Source: CAZFZT01 sp964523675 | GTDB lineage: Bacteria > Planctomycetota > Phycisphaerae > Phycisphaerales > SM1A02 | Reading direction: 5' to 3' | NCBI GenBank assembly: GCA_964523675.1 | Contig: CAZFZT010000058.1 | Span: 1-22,620 of the forward strand | DNA length: 22,620 nt | Shown here: one piece after another, positions 5,797 to 14,363 of the stretch | Layout: each line of letters starts with the position of its first letter | Position numbering within the stretch: the first letter of the stretch is position 1 | Position numbers and translations under genes: made by a program | The notes under the pieces: model-generated | The model's input: the letters and a program-made list of their open reading frames with translations, nothing else | Databases searched by the model: none | Told to the model about the DNA's origin: nothing

Positions 5797-6363
5797 TCAG
5801 CGACGGCGCCGGCGATTGGCCACTCCTGCGATGGTGAGAAGCGCCAGCACGGCGGGAGTCGGTACAGCGGTCACACTGACGCCATCGAGGTAGAAGCCGG
5901 CATTGCCATCGAAGCCGCCGAAGCGCAGCTCCGTCAAGGCATCGGCCGCAGTCACCTCGAATGAGAAGTACACATAGGTTTCGAGTTCCGATTCAACGGG
6001 GCCATCAAGTAGCGTTGTCCCACCCCACTCAACGAGCAGGCCGTCGTTCTCAACGCCAAGATTGAGGATCCAGAATTCGAGAAGGTAATCGCCGCCAGCG
6101 ATGGTTGTCAGATCCTGTGATATCTGATCGTAAAGACCGCCGGTGCCTCCGAAGAACGCTGCATGCGGACTGTCTAAGCCACTGCCGTTCTGGACAAAGA
6201 AGTTAGAGCCGGCGCCCGCCGCCTGCGTGATCCAGCCGCTGAAGTCGCCCGATTCAAAGCCGCCATTCTGAACGAGGTTCACACCCGCCGAGGCCGACCG
6301 TCCGAGCGCGGCAACAGCAAGCGCAACGACGCCAACCGAGAACGAAGAACGAAGACGCACCAT
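5797..6363 (-). CDS. Secreted PEP-CTERM-like sorting-domain protein with jelly-roll-like body
   Basis: A 188-residue exported protein. The N-terminal signal peptide has basic residues, a hydrophobic stretch and a likely cleavage after ASA (residue 26). The mature part begins VNLVQNGGFESGDFSGW, a start common in carbohydrate-binding-like or DUF642-like beta-sandwich modules, and ends with FGGFDGNAGFYLDGVSVTAV. The C-terminus (about 167-188) has VPTP, a hydrophobic helix and then RRRRR, the layout of a PEP-CTERM exosortase sorting signal with T in place of the usual E. The start is well supported by AAGGAGG six bases before the ATG. It converges on sdhA across the terminator. The ligand is unknown and no exosortase gene is in the window. 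Confidence 0.88.
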   Translation of the reverse strand: MVRLRSSFSVGVVALAVAALGRSASAGVNLVQNGGFESGDFSGWITQAAGAGSNFFVQNGSGLDSPHAAFFGGTGGLYDQISQDLTTIAGGDYLLEFWILNLGVENDGLLVEWGGTTLLDGPVESELETYVYFSFEVTAADALTELRFGGFDGNAGFYLDGVSVTAVPTPAVLALLTIAGVANRRRRR

Positions 6364-6435
6364 CCATTTCCTCCTTGTTGTGTAAAGATTTCTTTGCCCC
6401 GCCTGCCTTGTGCAGGGATCGACCCAAAGCGGCTC

Positions 6436-6463
6436 ATTCTACATTCTGCTCGATTCAATGCAA
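6436..6463 (-). promoter_or_regulatory. Possible promoter of the PEP-CTERM gene
   Basis: On the reverse strand a TAGAAT -10 box (6436-6441, five of six matches) lies 16 bp from a weak TTGCAT -35 box (6458-6463). This would give a leader of about 65 nt before the ATG at 6363. It is a consensus match only. Confidence 0.3.
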
Positions 6464-6549
6464 GGGGCTGCCGCCATTGATTGTTCAGAAAGTGGAGGTG
6501 ACTGGAGGTTGCCTATTTTTACAGGAGGAGTCCATGCATGCGGATCGCC

Positions 6550-6843
6550 CTAATAACGTACGGAGAACTCGTCAAACTCTCCGGTGGCTTCGGTGCGTGA
6601 AATCTGTACTTCCCTGATGCTCCCACCCATTCTGTTCTTGATACTCTCGACGAAGACATCAAGTTCCACTGCATCTCCCTCAGCGATACATCGCACCGAG
6701 CCTTCCGGCTCATTTCGCACCCAGCCGGTCACTTGAAATCCCTGCGCAATGGCAACGGTGGTTGCGCGAAAGCCGACGCCTTGCACTCGTCCCGTGAAGG
6801 TGATGTCATAACGGGCTGCGGCCATGGGCGCAGTGTATCGCAT
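6550..6843 (-). CDS. acyP: Acylphosphatase
   Basis: A small cytosolic enzyme that hydrolyses acyl phosphates. The 97-residue frame has the signature GRVQGVGFRATT with the phosphate-binding arginine R26, and the second motif GWVRNEPEGSV with catalytic asparagine N44. It ends in the typical EFSVRY strand. An internal ATG at 6825 would give the more usual MAAARYDITF start. The upstream ATG at 6843 has an AAGGA about 10 bases before it and the internal one has no obvious site, so the longer form is listed. It follows the gspF-like gene by 51 bp and may be the last gene of that transcript. Confidence 0.92.
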   Translation of the reverse strand: MRYTAPMAAARYDITFTGRVQGVGFRATTVAIAQGFQVTGWVRNEPEGSVRCIAEGDAVELDVFVESIKNRMGGSIREVQISRTEATGEFDEFSVRY

Positions 6844-6894
6844 GGCCGGCCGGTCCTTACCTGCTCAGCATCCGATCACTTTGATGCACAGAAA

Positions 6895-8139
6895 TCAGCC
6901 GCCGGACATGACGCTGCTCATCTGGAAGATCGGCAGGAGCAGCGCCATGGCCACGCCGCCAACGAGCAGCCCCATGGTGACGATCATGGTCGGTTCAATG
7001 CATGCGGTGGCCTGCTTGACGGCCGAATCGAGCTCGTCTTCGCTGAACTCCGCCACGCGGGCCATCACGTCCACCAACCGTCCTGAGCGCTCCCCTGCTG
7101 CAATCATTGCAGATACGTTCGCGGGGATGAACTGCGATTCAGAGATGGCTTCGCTGAGTTGCTTGCCCTCACGGATGTTGTCCGACACCTCCGACCAAAG
7201 GTCGTCGTAATACTTGTTGTTCGTCACACCCCGACAGATCTCAATGATGTCGAGCAAGCCGACACCTGCCCCGAGCAGTGTGGACATGGTCCGCGCCGCA
7301 CGGGTGAGATAGAGATTGCGATACATGCTGCCGAGGACCGGTGAGAAAAGGCGCAGCCAATCGGCCCGCCGCCGGCCGTGATCCGTTCGAAGCCAGAAAT
7401 ACAGACCAAGGCCCACTACAAGAGCAACGGGTCCATACACGAGATACTGCGTCATCACGAACTCGCTGATCCCGAGCAGGACGCGCGTCGGCGTCGGCAG
7501 CGCAGCTGAGCGCATCGTGTAGATAGATGCGAACCTCGGCAGGATGAAGACCATCAGGAACGCAGTCAATGCAAACGCGATGCCCATCATGAACGCCGGA
7601 TATGTGAGAGCGCCTTTGATTTGCCTCGCAGTCTTGCGCTCCTTGGAGAGGTAGTCGGCCATGCGACCGAGCATCATCGCCATCGTTCCCGAGGCCTCGG
7701 ACGCCTTCATCAAACTGACCATCAGTGTCGGAAAGGCGCGCGGCCAGCGCGACATTGCGGTTGAGAACGGCTCGCCAGCATAGACATCATTGCGAATCGC
7801 TTCGAGGACGATGCGGAAGTCACGCCGCGCGCTCTGCTGGCAGAACGCATCCATGGCTTCAGAAAGCGGCACACCGGTCTCGAGCATCACGGCCAGTTGT
7901 TGGCAGAACGCAATGACATCCTCTCGCCGGACACGCCGCACCGCCTCGCTCCGCCGGACCTGCTCTGCGTCGAGTTGCGTGTCGGCCCGCAGCGCGTTTT
8001 CATCAACGGCGAGAACGAACTTGCCTTCAGCCCGCAGGCGCGAGCCAACCTCTCGTGCGCTGCCGGCCACCAGTGAACCGGTCACCACCTGGCCGGATGC
8101 ATCTCGCGCGCGGTAGGCAAATGTACTTTGTGCGGACAT
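6895..8139 (-). CDS. Type II secretion / type IV pilus inner-membrane platform protein (GspF/PilC)
   Basis: A 414-residue polytopic inner-membrane protein that couples the assembly ATPase to pseudopilus or pilus growth. It begins with the family opening FAYRARDASGQVVTGSL. It then has the two repeated cytoplasmic T2SF domains: the first starts REDVIAFCQQLAVMLETGVPLSEAM, the second runs LTRAARTMSTLLGAGVGLLDII. The hydrophobic segments are around GALTYPAFMMGIAFALTAFL, VALVVGLGLYFWL and the C-terminal IVTMGLLVGGVAMALLLPIF. Length is normal. It lies 69 bp after the ATPase gene, the common E-F order. Whether the system exports proteins or builds pili cannot be decided here, so no gene symbol is given. 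Confidence 0.95.
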   Translation of the reverse strand: MSAQSTFAYRARDASGQVVTGSLVAGSAREVGSRLRAEGKFVLAVDENALRADTQLDAEQVRRSEAVRRVRREDVIAFCQQLAVMLETGVPLSEAMDAFCQQSARRDFRIVLEAIRNDVYAGEPFSTAMSRWPRAFPTLMVSLMKASEASGTMAMMLGRMADYLSKERKTARQIKGALTYPAFMMGIAFALTAFLMVFILPRFASIYTMRSAALPTPTRVLLGISEFVMTQYLVYGPVALVVGLGLYFWLRTDHGRRRADWLRLFSPVLGSMYRNLYLTRAARTMSTLLGAGVGLLDIIEICRGVTNNKYYDDLWSEVSDNIREGKQLSEAISESQFIPANVSAMIAAGERSGRLVDVMARVAEFSEDELDSAVKQATACIEPTMIVTMGLLVGGVAMALLLPIFQMSSVMSGG

Positions 8140-8208
8140 GGCTAAGACGAGTTACGAGGTTTCGGCAAGCGGAGCTGAACGTTGCGGCGGATTCTCTTCG
8201 TGAACGAG

Positions 8209-9939
8209 CTACATGCTGGTCACCATGAACACTTCCTCGGCAGTTGTGAGGCCACCCTTGACCTTCTCCATGCCATCGGACCGGAGCGAGCTGTGTCCCT
8301 GCTTTTGCAGGATTTCCCGCAGTTCGTGTAGGGTTGCGCCACGGGCAATTTCGCTGAGAAGGTCATCGTTGGGGATGAGCAGCTCAAAGATGCCGATCCG
8401 GCCAGCAAAGCCGGTGGCGCGGCAACGACTGCATCCTTGCCCACGGAAGAGTGACTCGACAGAGCCGCAGCATCGCTCCACCGCAGCCATCGTGAAGGCG
8501 TCGGGGGTGTAGGACTCCTTGCAGTGCGGACAAATCTTCCGAACAAGCCGCTGCGCGAGGACTGCACGCAGCGTGGCGGCAACGAGGTACGGCTCGATGC
8601 CGATGTTCACCAATCGCGTCACTGCGCTGGTTGCATCGTTCGTGTGCAGGGTCGAGAACACAAGGTGCCCGGTGAGCGCGGCCTGGGTAACGATGGTTGC
8701 TGTCTCGCTATCGCGCACCTCGCCGACCATCAGTACGTCCGGGTCCTGTCGCAGCAACGCGCGCAAAGCGTTGGCAAAGTTGAATCCGGCGCGTTCGTTC
8801 ACCTGCGATTGATTGATCCCCGGGATATTCGCTTCGATCGGATCCTCAACCGTAGAGATGTTCGTATCTTCTCGATTGAGGAAGTTGAGCACGGAGTAGA
8901 GCGTCGTCGATTTACCTGATCCTGTCGGGCCTGTGACGAGCACCACACCGTTGGGCTGCGAAACGACGTTCTTCCACGCCTCAAGCATGGTCGCCGAGAA
9001 CCCCATCTTGTCGAGCGACAGGTTCGTCGCGCGGGTATCGATGATACGTATAGCGACCTTCTCGCCGAACTTGCCCGGCATGGTTGAAACGCGGAGGTCG
9101 ATCGGACGCCCCTCAAGCATGACGTGGATGTCGCCGTCTTGAGGCACGCGCCGCTCTGAAATGTCGAGATTCGACATGATCTTGATACGGCTGGTGATGG
9201 CGGCATGCATCTTGTAGGGCGGCGACAGCTTCTCGTACAGCCGCCCGTCCACCCGATACCGAACCCGCAGACGGCGATCGTCCGGCTCGATGTGTACGTC
9301 CGACGCGCCTTCCTGCACTGCTGTGAAGATCAAGTAGTTGACGAGCTTCACAACCGGTCCATGCCCCGCGACTTCCTCAAGGTCGGCAAGCTCCGTCACT
9401 TGCTTCTCAATGACAGAGAAGTCAGCGTCGTCGATGTCCTCATAGATGTCGTCAATCACGAAGACGTTCGCCGAGGGCAGGTATGACCTCAAACAGGACT
9501 CGATCTCCTGCATTGTCGAGGCGACGATCTGCACGTCGTAGCCCGTCAGCCGGTTGATCTCCTCGATCAGGAAGAGGTTCGCCGGCTCAGAAACCGCCAC
9601 CGTGAGCGTGCCTCGCACCAGAAAGAGCGGCAGCACCTTGTGCTCCTCAATAAACTCGCGCGGCAGAACGTCGAGGATACGCGCATCAGCGATGCGAGCC
9701 ACATGCGAGGCGAAGGGGACGCCGTATCCTTCCGCAAGCACTTCGAGCACCTGCGCCTCGGTGACGAAGTTCAACTCCGCCAGAACCTCACCGATGAGTT
9801 TGCGATGCCCCTTCTGCGATTGATGCTCAAGGGCCTGTTGCAGTTGCACCGGCGTGATGTAGCCGCGCTTGATCAGCATCTCGCCCAGTTGAAGGCGGCT
9901 GCCGGTTTCATAGGTGGATGTATTGCGCAGGCCGATCAT
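8209..9939 (-). CDS. Type II secretion / type IV pilus assembly ATPase (GspE/PilB)
   Basis: A 576-residue hexameric cytoplasmic motor ATPase. The N-terminal GspE-N domain (about residues 15-155) begins LQLGEMLIKRGYITPVQLQQ. The ATPase domain has GASDVHIEP (211-219), Walker A GPTGSGKS (337-344), VEDPIE, Walker B-like LMVGEVRD (403-410), and GHLVFSTLHTNDA with the His box. A four-cysteine zinc site, CPHC (470-473) and CSRC (503-506), is typical of GspE/PilB and absent in retraction ATPases. The start at 9939 was chosen because it lies 25 bp after the STAS gene stop and gives the expected N-terminus. An upstream in-frame start at 10026 would overlap the STAS gene by about 60 bp. Confidence 0.96.
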   Translation of the reverse strand: MIGLRNTSTYETGSRLQLGEMLIKRGYITPVQLQQALEHQSQKGHRKLIGEVLAELNFVTEAQVLEVLAEGYGVPFASHVARIADARILDVLPREFIEEHKVLPLFLVRGTLTVAVSEPANLFLIEEINRLTGYDVQIVASTMQEIESCLRSYLPSANVFVIDDIYEDIDDADFSVIEKQVTELADLEEVAGHGPVVKLVNYLIFTAVQEGASDVHIEPDDRRLRVRYRVDGRLYEKLSPPYKMHAAITSRIKIMSNLDISERRVPQDGDIHVMLEGRPIDLRVSTMPGKFGEKVAIRIIDTRATNLSLDKMGFSATMLEAWKNVVSQPNGVVLVTGPTGSGKSTTLYSVLNFLNREDTNISTVEDPIEANIPGINQSQVNERAGFNFANALRALLRQDPDVLMVGEVRDSETATIVTQAALTGHLVFSTLHTNDATSAVTRLVNIGIEPYLVAATLRAVLAQRLVRKICPHCKESYTPDAFTMAAVERCCGSVESLFRGQGCSRCRATGFAGRIGIFELLIPNDDLLSEIARGATLHELREILQKQGHSSLRSDGMEKVKGGLTTAEEVFMVTSM

Positions 9940-9964
9940 GTTCTTCTGTTCTCCCGACTTCCGG

Positions 9965-10303
9965 TTAGCCCCGCAGACTCTTCGCGGCAGATTCAATGGA
10001 GTTATGGACGTCAAACTTGAGATCAAGGCGCGTCACTTCAAGGATCTTCGAAACCGTGTCATCCGGCGATACCAGGCGAAGTTGCCCGTTTTGCTCGGCA
10101 AGCTCCTCTGAAAGCCAGAGAAGTAGTTCGAGTCCGATGGAATCAACGAACTGAAGGTGCTCCATGTCGATCACGATGTCTCGGATGCCCGCCCCCATCC
10201 GATCGCCACACGTTCGACGAAACGTGTCGGCTTGATCGGCGGTCAACTCTCCGCTCACCCGCAGGACTGAAACCGTATCGTGATCTTCGTAACTCAGCTT
10301 CAT
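9965..10303 (-). CDS. STAS-domain anti-sigma-factor antagonist-like protein
   Basis: A 112-residue single STAS domain of the SpoIIAA/RsbV type. It shows the SGELTADQADTFRR strand-helix region and the phosphorylation loop FVDSIGLELLLWLSEE with serine S55 intact, so regulation by a serine kinase and phosphatase is possible. No anti-sigma kinase or sigma factor is encoded in the window. The ATG at 10303 follows a GAGG about 10 bases upstream. It sits between the HD-GYP gene and the assembly ATPase, which suggests a part in controlling this machine, either by partner switching or by local signalling. The target is unknown. Confidence 0.9.
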   Translation of the reverse strand: MKLSYEDHDTVSVLRVSGELTADQADTFRRTCGDRMGAGIRDIVIDMEHLQFVDSIGLELLLWLSEELAEQNGQLRLVSPDDTVSKILEVTRLDLKFDVHNSIESAAKSLRG

Positions 10304-10338
10304 GTTGAGGCCCTCAAAGGTTCGAGGTCGTCTTGCAT

Positions 10339-12171
10339 TTACGCGGCCGAACTGATTCCCGGCATTGCGCCGCCGGCTCTGTGCTCGATCATCATGCGGT
10401 CGTATTCACGGAAATCGAGCTCGATGAAGATCGGCACAAGTTCAGGATCAAACTGTGTTCCTGAACATCGCTCAATCTCCTTCAAGACCTGCTTTCGGTC
10501 CATCCCCGAGCGATACGTGCGCGTCGAACTCATGGCGTCGAACGAATCCGCCAGGCCAATGAGACGCGCAACCTGCGGGATCTCTTCACCTTTGAGCCCT
10601 TTCGGATAGCCCCGGCCATCCCAGCGTTCGTGGTGATAGAGCACGCCGGGCAGGATGTCCTGCAATTGCGGAATATCCTTGAGAATCCGATAGCCGATCT
10701 CGGGATGCCGCTTGATCCACGCAAACTCTTCGTCAGTGAGCTTACCGGGCTTGAGCAGAAGACCCTCCGGTACACCAATCTTGCCCACGTCATGCACCAG
10801 TCCCGCGATGTGCATGCGCCTGACGACATTCTCATCAAGGCCGATCACTCGAGCAAGCTGCTGCGTGAGATGAGCGACGCGCTGTGAATGGCCGCAGGTA
10901 TAGCGATCCTTGGCATCGATCGACGCGGTCAACGCTTCGAGCGTGCCGAGGAACATTGCGTTGAGGTCATCGTAAAGCGCTGCATTCTCAAGGAAGATCG
11001 CCATGTGACTGGCAATCGCCCCGAGCAGTTTCATGTCAACATTCGACGCGGTCGTATCGGGGCCCTGCTTATCGCCGGCAGCAAGTATTCCAATGACTTC
11101 ACCGTCGCTTGTGACGGGATGAACCAAGGTGGTATTCCCAAGCGATCGATACTGTGCATGGGCCGGATTGCTCCCCGGTTCGAGAACGATGGGCGCATCC
11201 GGTTGTACCGTGTGAAGCAGTTGCAGCATCAGCGGATTCGGCAGCGAGCGTCCGGTTGCACCTCCATGCGCCATCGCATGGCGATTCACGATCCCAGCCC
11301 CCGCGCCCGCAGCATTGATCCCTTGCGCGCCGTTGGCCGCGCCATGACCCTTGCCGCCAACGACTGCCGGCCAGGCGCCCGCCATGAAGAACCGTCCGGC
11401 CAATTGCTTGAGCTTGTTTCGATTTGCGCACAGTTGCGCACCAATCCATCCGTAGGGTAGGGTATCGAGCAGTTCTTCGCATGCGATCGTCACGAAGCGC
11501 TCGGGCTGCTCCACCACCGTCATGCTCTGAATGATGGTGTACAAGAGCGAGATTTCTTCGTATGACTCTGCCAACTGCTGGCCGGTGCTCTCGATTGCAT
11601 GCTCATTGGCAATCGCGCGGAGGTGGTCCTCATAGACGTACCTCGCCAGGGAAAGCAGACGCCCTGCATCACCTTCATGCGCAGGTGGCAACTTTGCGAT
11701 GAGCCGTGCAGCGGTTTCATAATCCATCTGGGCCGATTGGCACAGTGCTGCAAGTCCCTCACTGCAATGTGATCCACGCCGCCCGCCCTCACCAAAGATT
11801 GCATCGGTAAACAACAGAATCACTGCAAGCCCGCCTTGCGGTCGAGGCCGCCGACTTCGGGCCGTCATACGCGGTCGATTCCCTCGCGGCATAGGCGCGA
11901 GCCACAACCCAGGCACCGGCTCAATCGCCAGCACCTGCTCCTGATCCTCAAGCCACTGCGGTGCATTTACCTTGATGAGCCGTTGCAGCAAGGTGGATCG
12001 CTGCAGCATCTCAGTCAGCGGATCTCCGAAAGCTGCAGCGGAATCGCGCTCGATCTCGCCGGCTTCGCTGCACATTATCAAGGTGAAGCCCGCACCTCGT
12101 AAGCGCGCGCGCAACCGCACATCAGCGTCGGCCGCCGCCAGACCTCCAGAATGTGCAGCAATGCTTGTCAC
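10339..12171 (-). CDS. GAF/HD-GYP cyclic-di-GMP phosphodiesterase
   Basis: A 610-residue cytoplasmic signalling protein. Residues 1-180 are an unassigned N-terminal region. About 205-395 form a GAF-like sensor interrupted by a Gly/Ala-rich insert near 272-306. About 410-590 form an HD-GYP domain with GHSQRVAHL, HD at 460-461 (GLVHDVGKIG), HHERWDGRGYP (513-523) and the D542-containing LADSFDAM segment. All expected metal ligands appear present, so c-di-GMP hydrolysis is likely. The start is a GTG whose last bases overlap the TGA of the preceding response regulator (GTGA), indicating translational coupling. The receiver plus HD-GYP pair resembles RpfG-type regulators split into two genes. It could tune assembly ATPase activity through c-di-GMP. 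Confidence 0.92.
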   Translation of the reverse strand: MTSIAAHSGGLAAADADVRLRARLRGAGFTLIMCSEAGEIERDSAAAFGDPLTEMLQRSTLLQRLIKVNAPQWLEDQEQVLAIEPVPGLWLAPMPRGNRPRMTARSRRPRPQGGLAVILLFTDAIFGEGGRRGSHCSEGLAALCQSAQMDYETAARLIAKLPPAHEGDAGRLLSLARYVYEDHLRAIANEHAIESTGQQLAESYEEISLLYTIIQSMTVVEQPERFVTIACEELLDTLPYGWIGAQLCANRNKLKQLAGRFFMAGAWPAVVGGKGHGAANGAQGINAAGAGAGIVNRHAMAHGGATGRSLPNPLMLQLLHTVQPDAPIVLEPGSNPAHAQYRSLGNTTLVHPVTSDGEVIGILAAGDKQGPDTTASNVDMKLLGAIASHMAIFLENAALYDDLNAMFLGTLEALTASIDAKDRYTCGHSQRVAHLTQQLARVIGLDENVVRRMHIAGLVHDVGKIGVPEGLLLKPGKLTDEEFAWIKRHPEIGYRILKDIPQLQDILPGVLYHHERWDGRGYPKGLKGEEIPQVARLIGLADSFDAMSSTRTYRSGMDRKQVLKEIERCSGTQFDPELVPIFIELDFREYDRMMIEHRAGGAMPGISSAA

Positions 12172-12617
12172 GCAGCTTCCTTATTCCGGCCGTGAAGAGA
12201 TCCCGTCTCCTGCATCTCTGCATCCTCAGGACTCACGGGCTGTTCCATCTCAAGCAGCTCATCGACCTGTTGCACGATCGAGCGTGGGCTGAACGGCTTA
12301 CTCAAGACATCCCGAATATTGCCCACCGAAAGGTCCTGCTCATCCAGCGCATAACCACGCGCTGTCAAAAGAAGAACGGGAATGTGTGCGGTTCCCGGAT
12401 CCTTTGAGAGCGCCTGGCACAACTCAAGTCCTGTCATATATGGCATCTGAAAATCAGCAATGATGAGATTCGGCTTATGTCGGCAGGCCACCTCAAACCC
12501 CTCCTCGCCATCAACAGCAGTGACGACCTCATAGCCGGCATTGCGCAGTTTCAGCGTCAACACTTGAAGAATGTGCTGCTCGTCGTCAACGATAAGGATG
12601 GTGCGCTGCTTGGGCAT
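12168..12617 (-). CDS. Single-domain response regulator (CheY-like receiver)
   Basis: A 149-residue receiver with no output domain. It has the acidic pair DD at 11-12 (ILIVDDEQHIL), phospho-acceptor D55 in LIIADFQMP, conserved T85 in LLLTARG and K107 in LSKPFSP. After about residue 122 there is only a short acidic tail. The ATG at 12617 was chosen because it places the first beta strand directly after the start; the frame is open further upstream but encodes basic, non-conserved sequence. It lies 83 bp after the histidine kinase and overlaps the HD-GYP gene by 4 bp, so the kinase-receiver-phosphodiesterase relay is likely a unit. Confidence 0.9.
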   Translation of the reverse strand: MPKQRTILIVDDEQHILQVLTLKLRNAGYEVVTAVDGEEGFEVACRHKPNLIIADFQMPYMTGLELCQALSKDPGTAHIPVLLLTARGYALDEQDLSVGNIRDVLSKPFSPRSIVQQVDELLEMEQPVSPEDAEMQETGSLHGRNKEAA

Positions 12618-12700
12618 CAGTTGTTCAGAGTGAGGTGTTGGAGTAGAAGAAACGTGAATCCATTCTGTCTGCGGCACACGTGAGCGCCCGCGAGGTCTGA

Positions 12701-14266
12701 CTATGCAGCCGCTTTGGAGCCGGCGTATCGCATGGGCACAGCGAACCAGAAGCGCGAACCCATGCCGAGTTTCGATTCCACACCGATTTGTCCCTGGTGA
12801 ACTGTTTCGACGATGTGTTTGCAAAGCGAGAGGCCGAGTCCGGTACCTTTGGCAACGCGCTTGTAGTTCTCGACCCGAAAGAACTTGTCGAAGAGCTTTG
12901 GAAGGGCGTCGGGTGGGATGCCAAGCCCCGTGTCGGAGATCGTGATCAACACGCTGCGCGTGAGGTTGTCGGTGTCGCCGCTCACGGTGATGCGCCCGCC
13001 TTCCGGCGTGTACTTGACGGCATTGGAGATCAGGTTGAGCACGACCTGGTAGAGCATGTCGGCATCGCCCTCGACGCAGAGATCAACCGCAGCGTTCTTG
13101 GTGTTGAGCGAGATCTTCTTTTCTTCGGCCTGCGGTTTGAGGGTGTGGACCGCGCGATCCACCAGTTCCTTCATATCGACATTCTCACGCTCAATCTGGA
13201 CGATCCCCGCTTCGATGCGTGAAATGTTGAGCATGTTGTCGATGAGGCGCCCGAGTCGCTCGGTCTCATCCTGCATGATCCGATAAAACTCATGACGCGA
13301 TTTTTCGTCGCCGGCCTCGCCGTCAACGAGCATTTCGACGTAACCGCGGATCGAGGAGAGCGGCGTGCGGAGCTCGTGGCTGGCCTTCGAGACAAAGTCC
13401 GTCTTCATCTGGGACAATTCACGTTCGCGCGTCAGATCCCGCAGGATCGTAACGACGCCGCCCACCTTCCCCTTGTGGTTCTCGATGCACGTGAAGGTCA
13501 CGTCATATACCGTGCCGCTCTGTGCAGCGACTTCACTGCCACGTGTATCGGATTTCGCTGCTCGCGCAGCGGCCCTCTTGATGGACATCGGATTCTCACG
13601 TGAGATCTCCATCTCCACATGGCGGGAGTCCGAAAAGTTGGCGGAATCGCGTGCGTCTCGAATCAGTTTGCACAGCCGCTGATCACGAATCACGGCTTCG
13701 ATCGGTTTGTGCAGGGCTTCGTCCTTCTGGAATCCCAGCGCATGAACCGCCGCTTCATTGACCATGACGATTTCATTGAACGCATCCGTCACGACGACGG
13801 GATCGCGCAAGGCATGAAGAACCGCCTCGACCTGGCGTCGTTCAGCTTCGGAGACGCGATGCCTGATCTCGATCTCACGCATCTGATTCCGCAGCGCCTG
13901 CTCCCGTTGGTGAAACCGGTCAGCCGCAGCGGTGAAAGCGTGGGTGATCGGCAGAAGCCATTTCGGCGCGCTAAAAACCGGCTGTAGATCTGTCTGCGCT
14001 GCCGCCGATTCTTCGTCTGTCTCGCTGATCGAGACGCCGATCGTCTCAATGGAGCTTCCGATCTGAGCCAACGAACGATCGAGCGACCAACCCATCGGAA
14101 CAAGAACCGCCCCGAAGATCAGGCCCGTGATCGTCGCAATCAACAATGTGCTGGTCAGTAAATCGACTCCGCGATTGCCGAGGAAGGTGAACACCGCGCC
14201 GATCAGCAGAGCCATGCCGACCAACACCAGCAGGAGAACCAAACTCGCAATTTTTCCTGATCTCAT
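12701..14266 (-). CDS. Membrane-bound PAS-domain sensor histidine kinase
   Basis: A 521-residue kinase. Two transmembrane helices (about 7-29 and 37-60) are separated by a very short loop, so it has almost no external sensor. A linker or HAMP-like and coiled region follows to about 145. A PAS domain then runs from ALRDPVVVTDAFNEIVMVNE (153 on) to VVTILRDLTRE, with a basic/alanine-rich insert at about 226-250. HisKA has the phospho-acceptor H297 in SHELRTPLSSIRGY. The ATPase domain has an N box NLISNAVKYTPEGG (411-424), G1 DTGLGIP (445-451), F box and G2 GTGLGLS (474-480). It probably phosphorylates the receiver encoded downstream. The signal is unknown. No strong Shine-Dalgarno was seen before the ATG. 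Confidence 0.94.
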   Translation of the reverse strand: MRSGKIASLVLLLVLVGMALLIGAVFTFLGNRGVDLLTSTLLIATITGLIFGAVLVPMGWSLDRSLAQIGSSIETIGVSISETDEESAAAQTDLQPVFSAPKWLLPITHAFTAAADRFHQREQALRNQMREIEIRHRVSEAERRQVEAVLHALRDPVVVTDAFNEIVMVNEAAVHALGFQKDEALHKPIEAVIRDQRLCKLIRDARDSANFSDSRHVEMEISRENPMSIKRAAARAAKSDTRGSEVAAQSGTVYDVTFTCIENHKGKVGGVVTILRDLTRERELSQMKTDFVSKASHELRTPLSSIRGYVEMLVDGEAGDEKSRHEFYRIMQDETERLGRLIDNMLNISRIEAGIVQIERENVDMKELVDRAVHTLKPQAEEKKISLNTKNAAVDLCVEGDADMLYQVVLNLISNAVKYTPEGGRITVSGDTDNLTRSVLITISDTGLGIPPDALPKLFDKFFRVENYKRVAKGTGLGLSLCKHIVETVHQGQIGVESKLGMGSRFWFAVPMRYAGSKAAA

Positions 14267-14363
14267 GGCCGTTTAGCACAGAAAGGGGCAAGACACATCA
14301 GACGGGTGCGAAGCTTGAATCACGAGCGATTCCAGCAACACCTCGTCCCGCTGCCCGCCTCAT

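Noticed and set aside
6534..6617. Small forward gene of 27 codons after a good AGGAGG
   Set aside because: The peptide has no recognisable feature and is antisense to the acylphosphatase 3' end. A single strong ribosome-site match is not enough.
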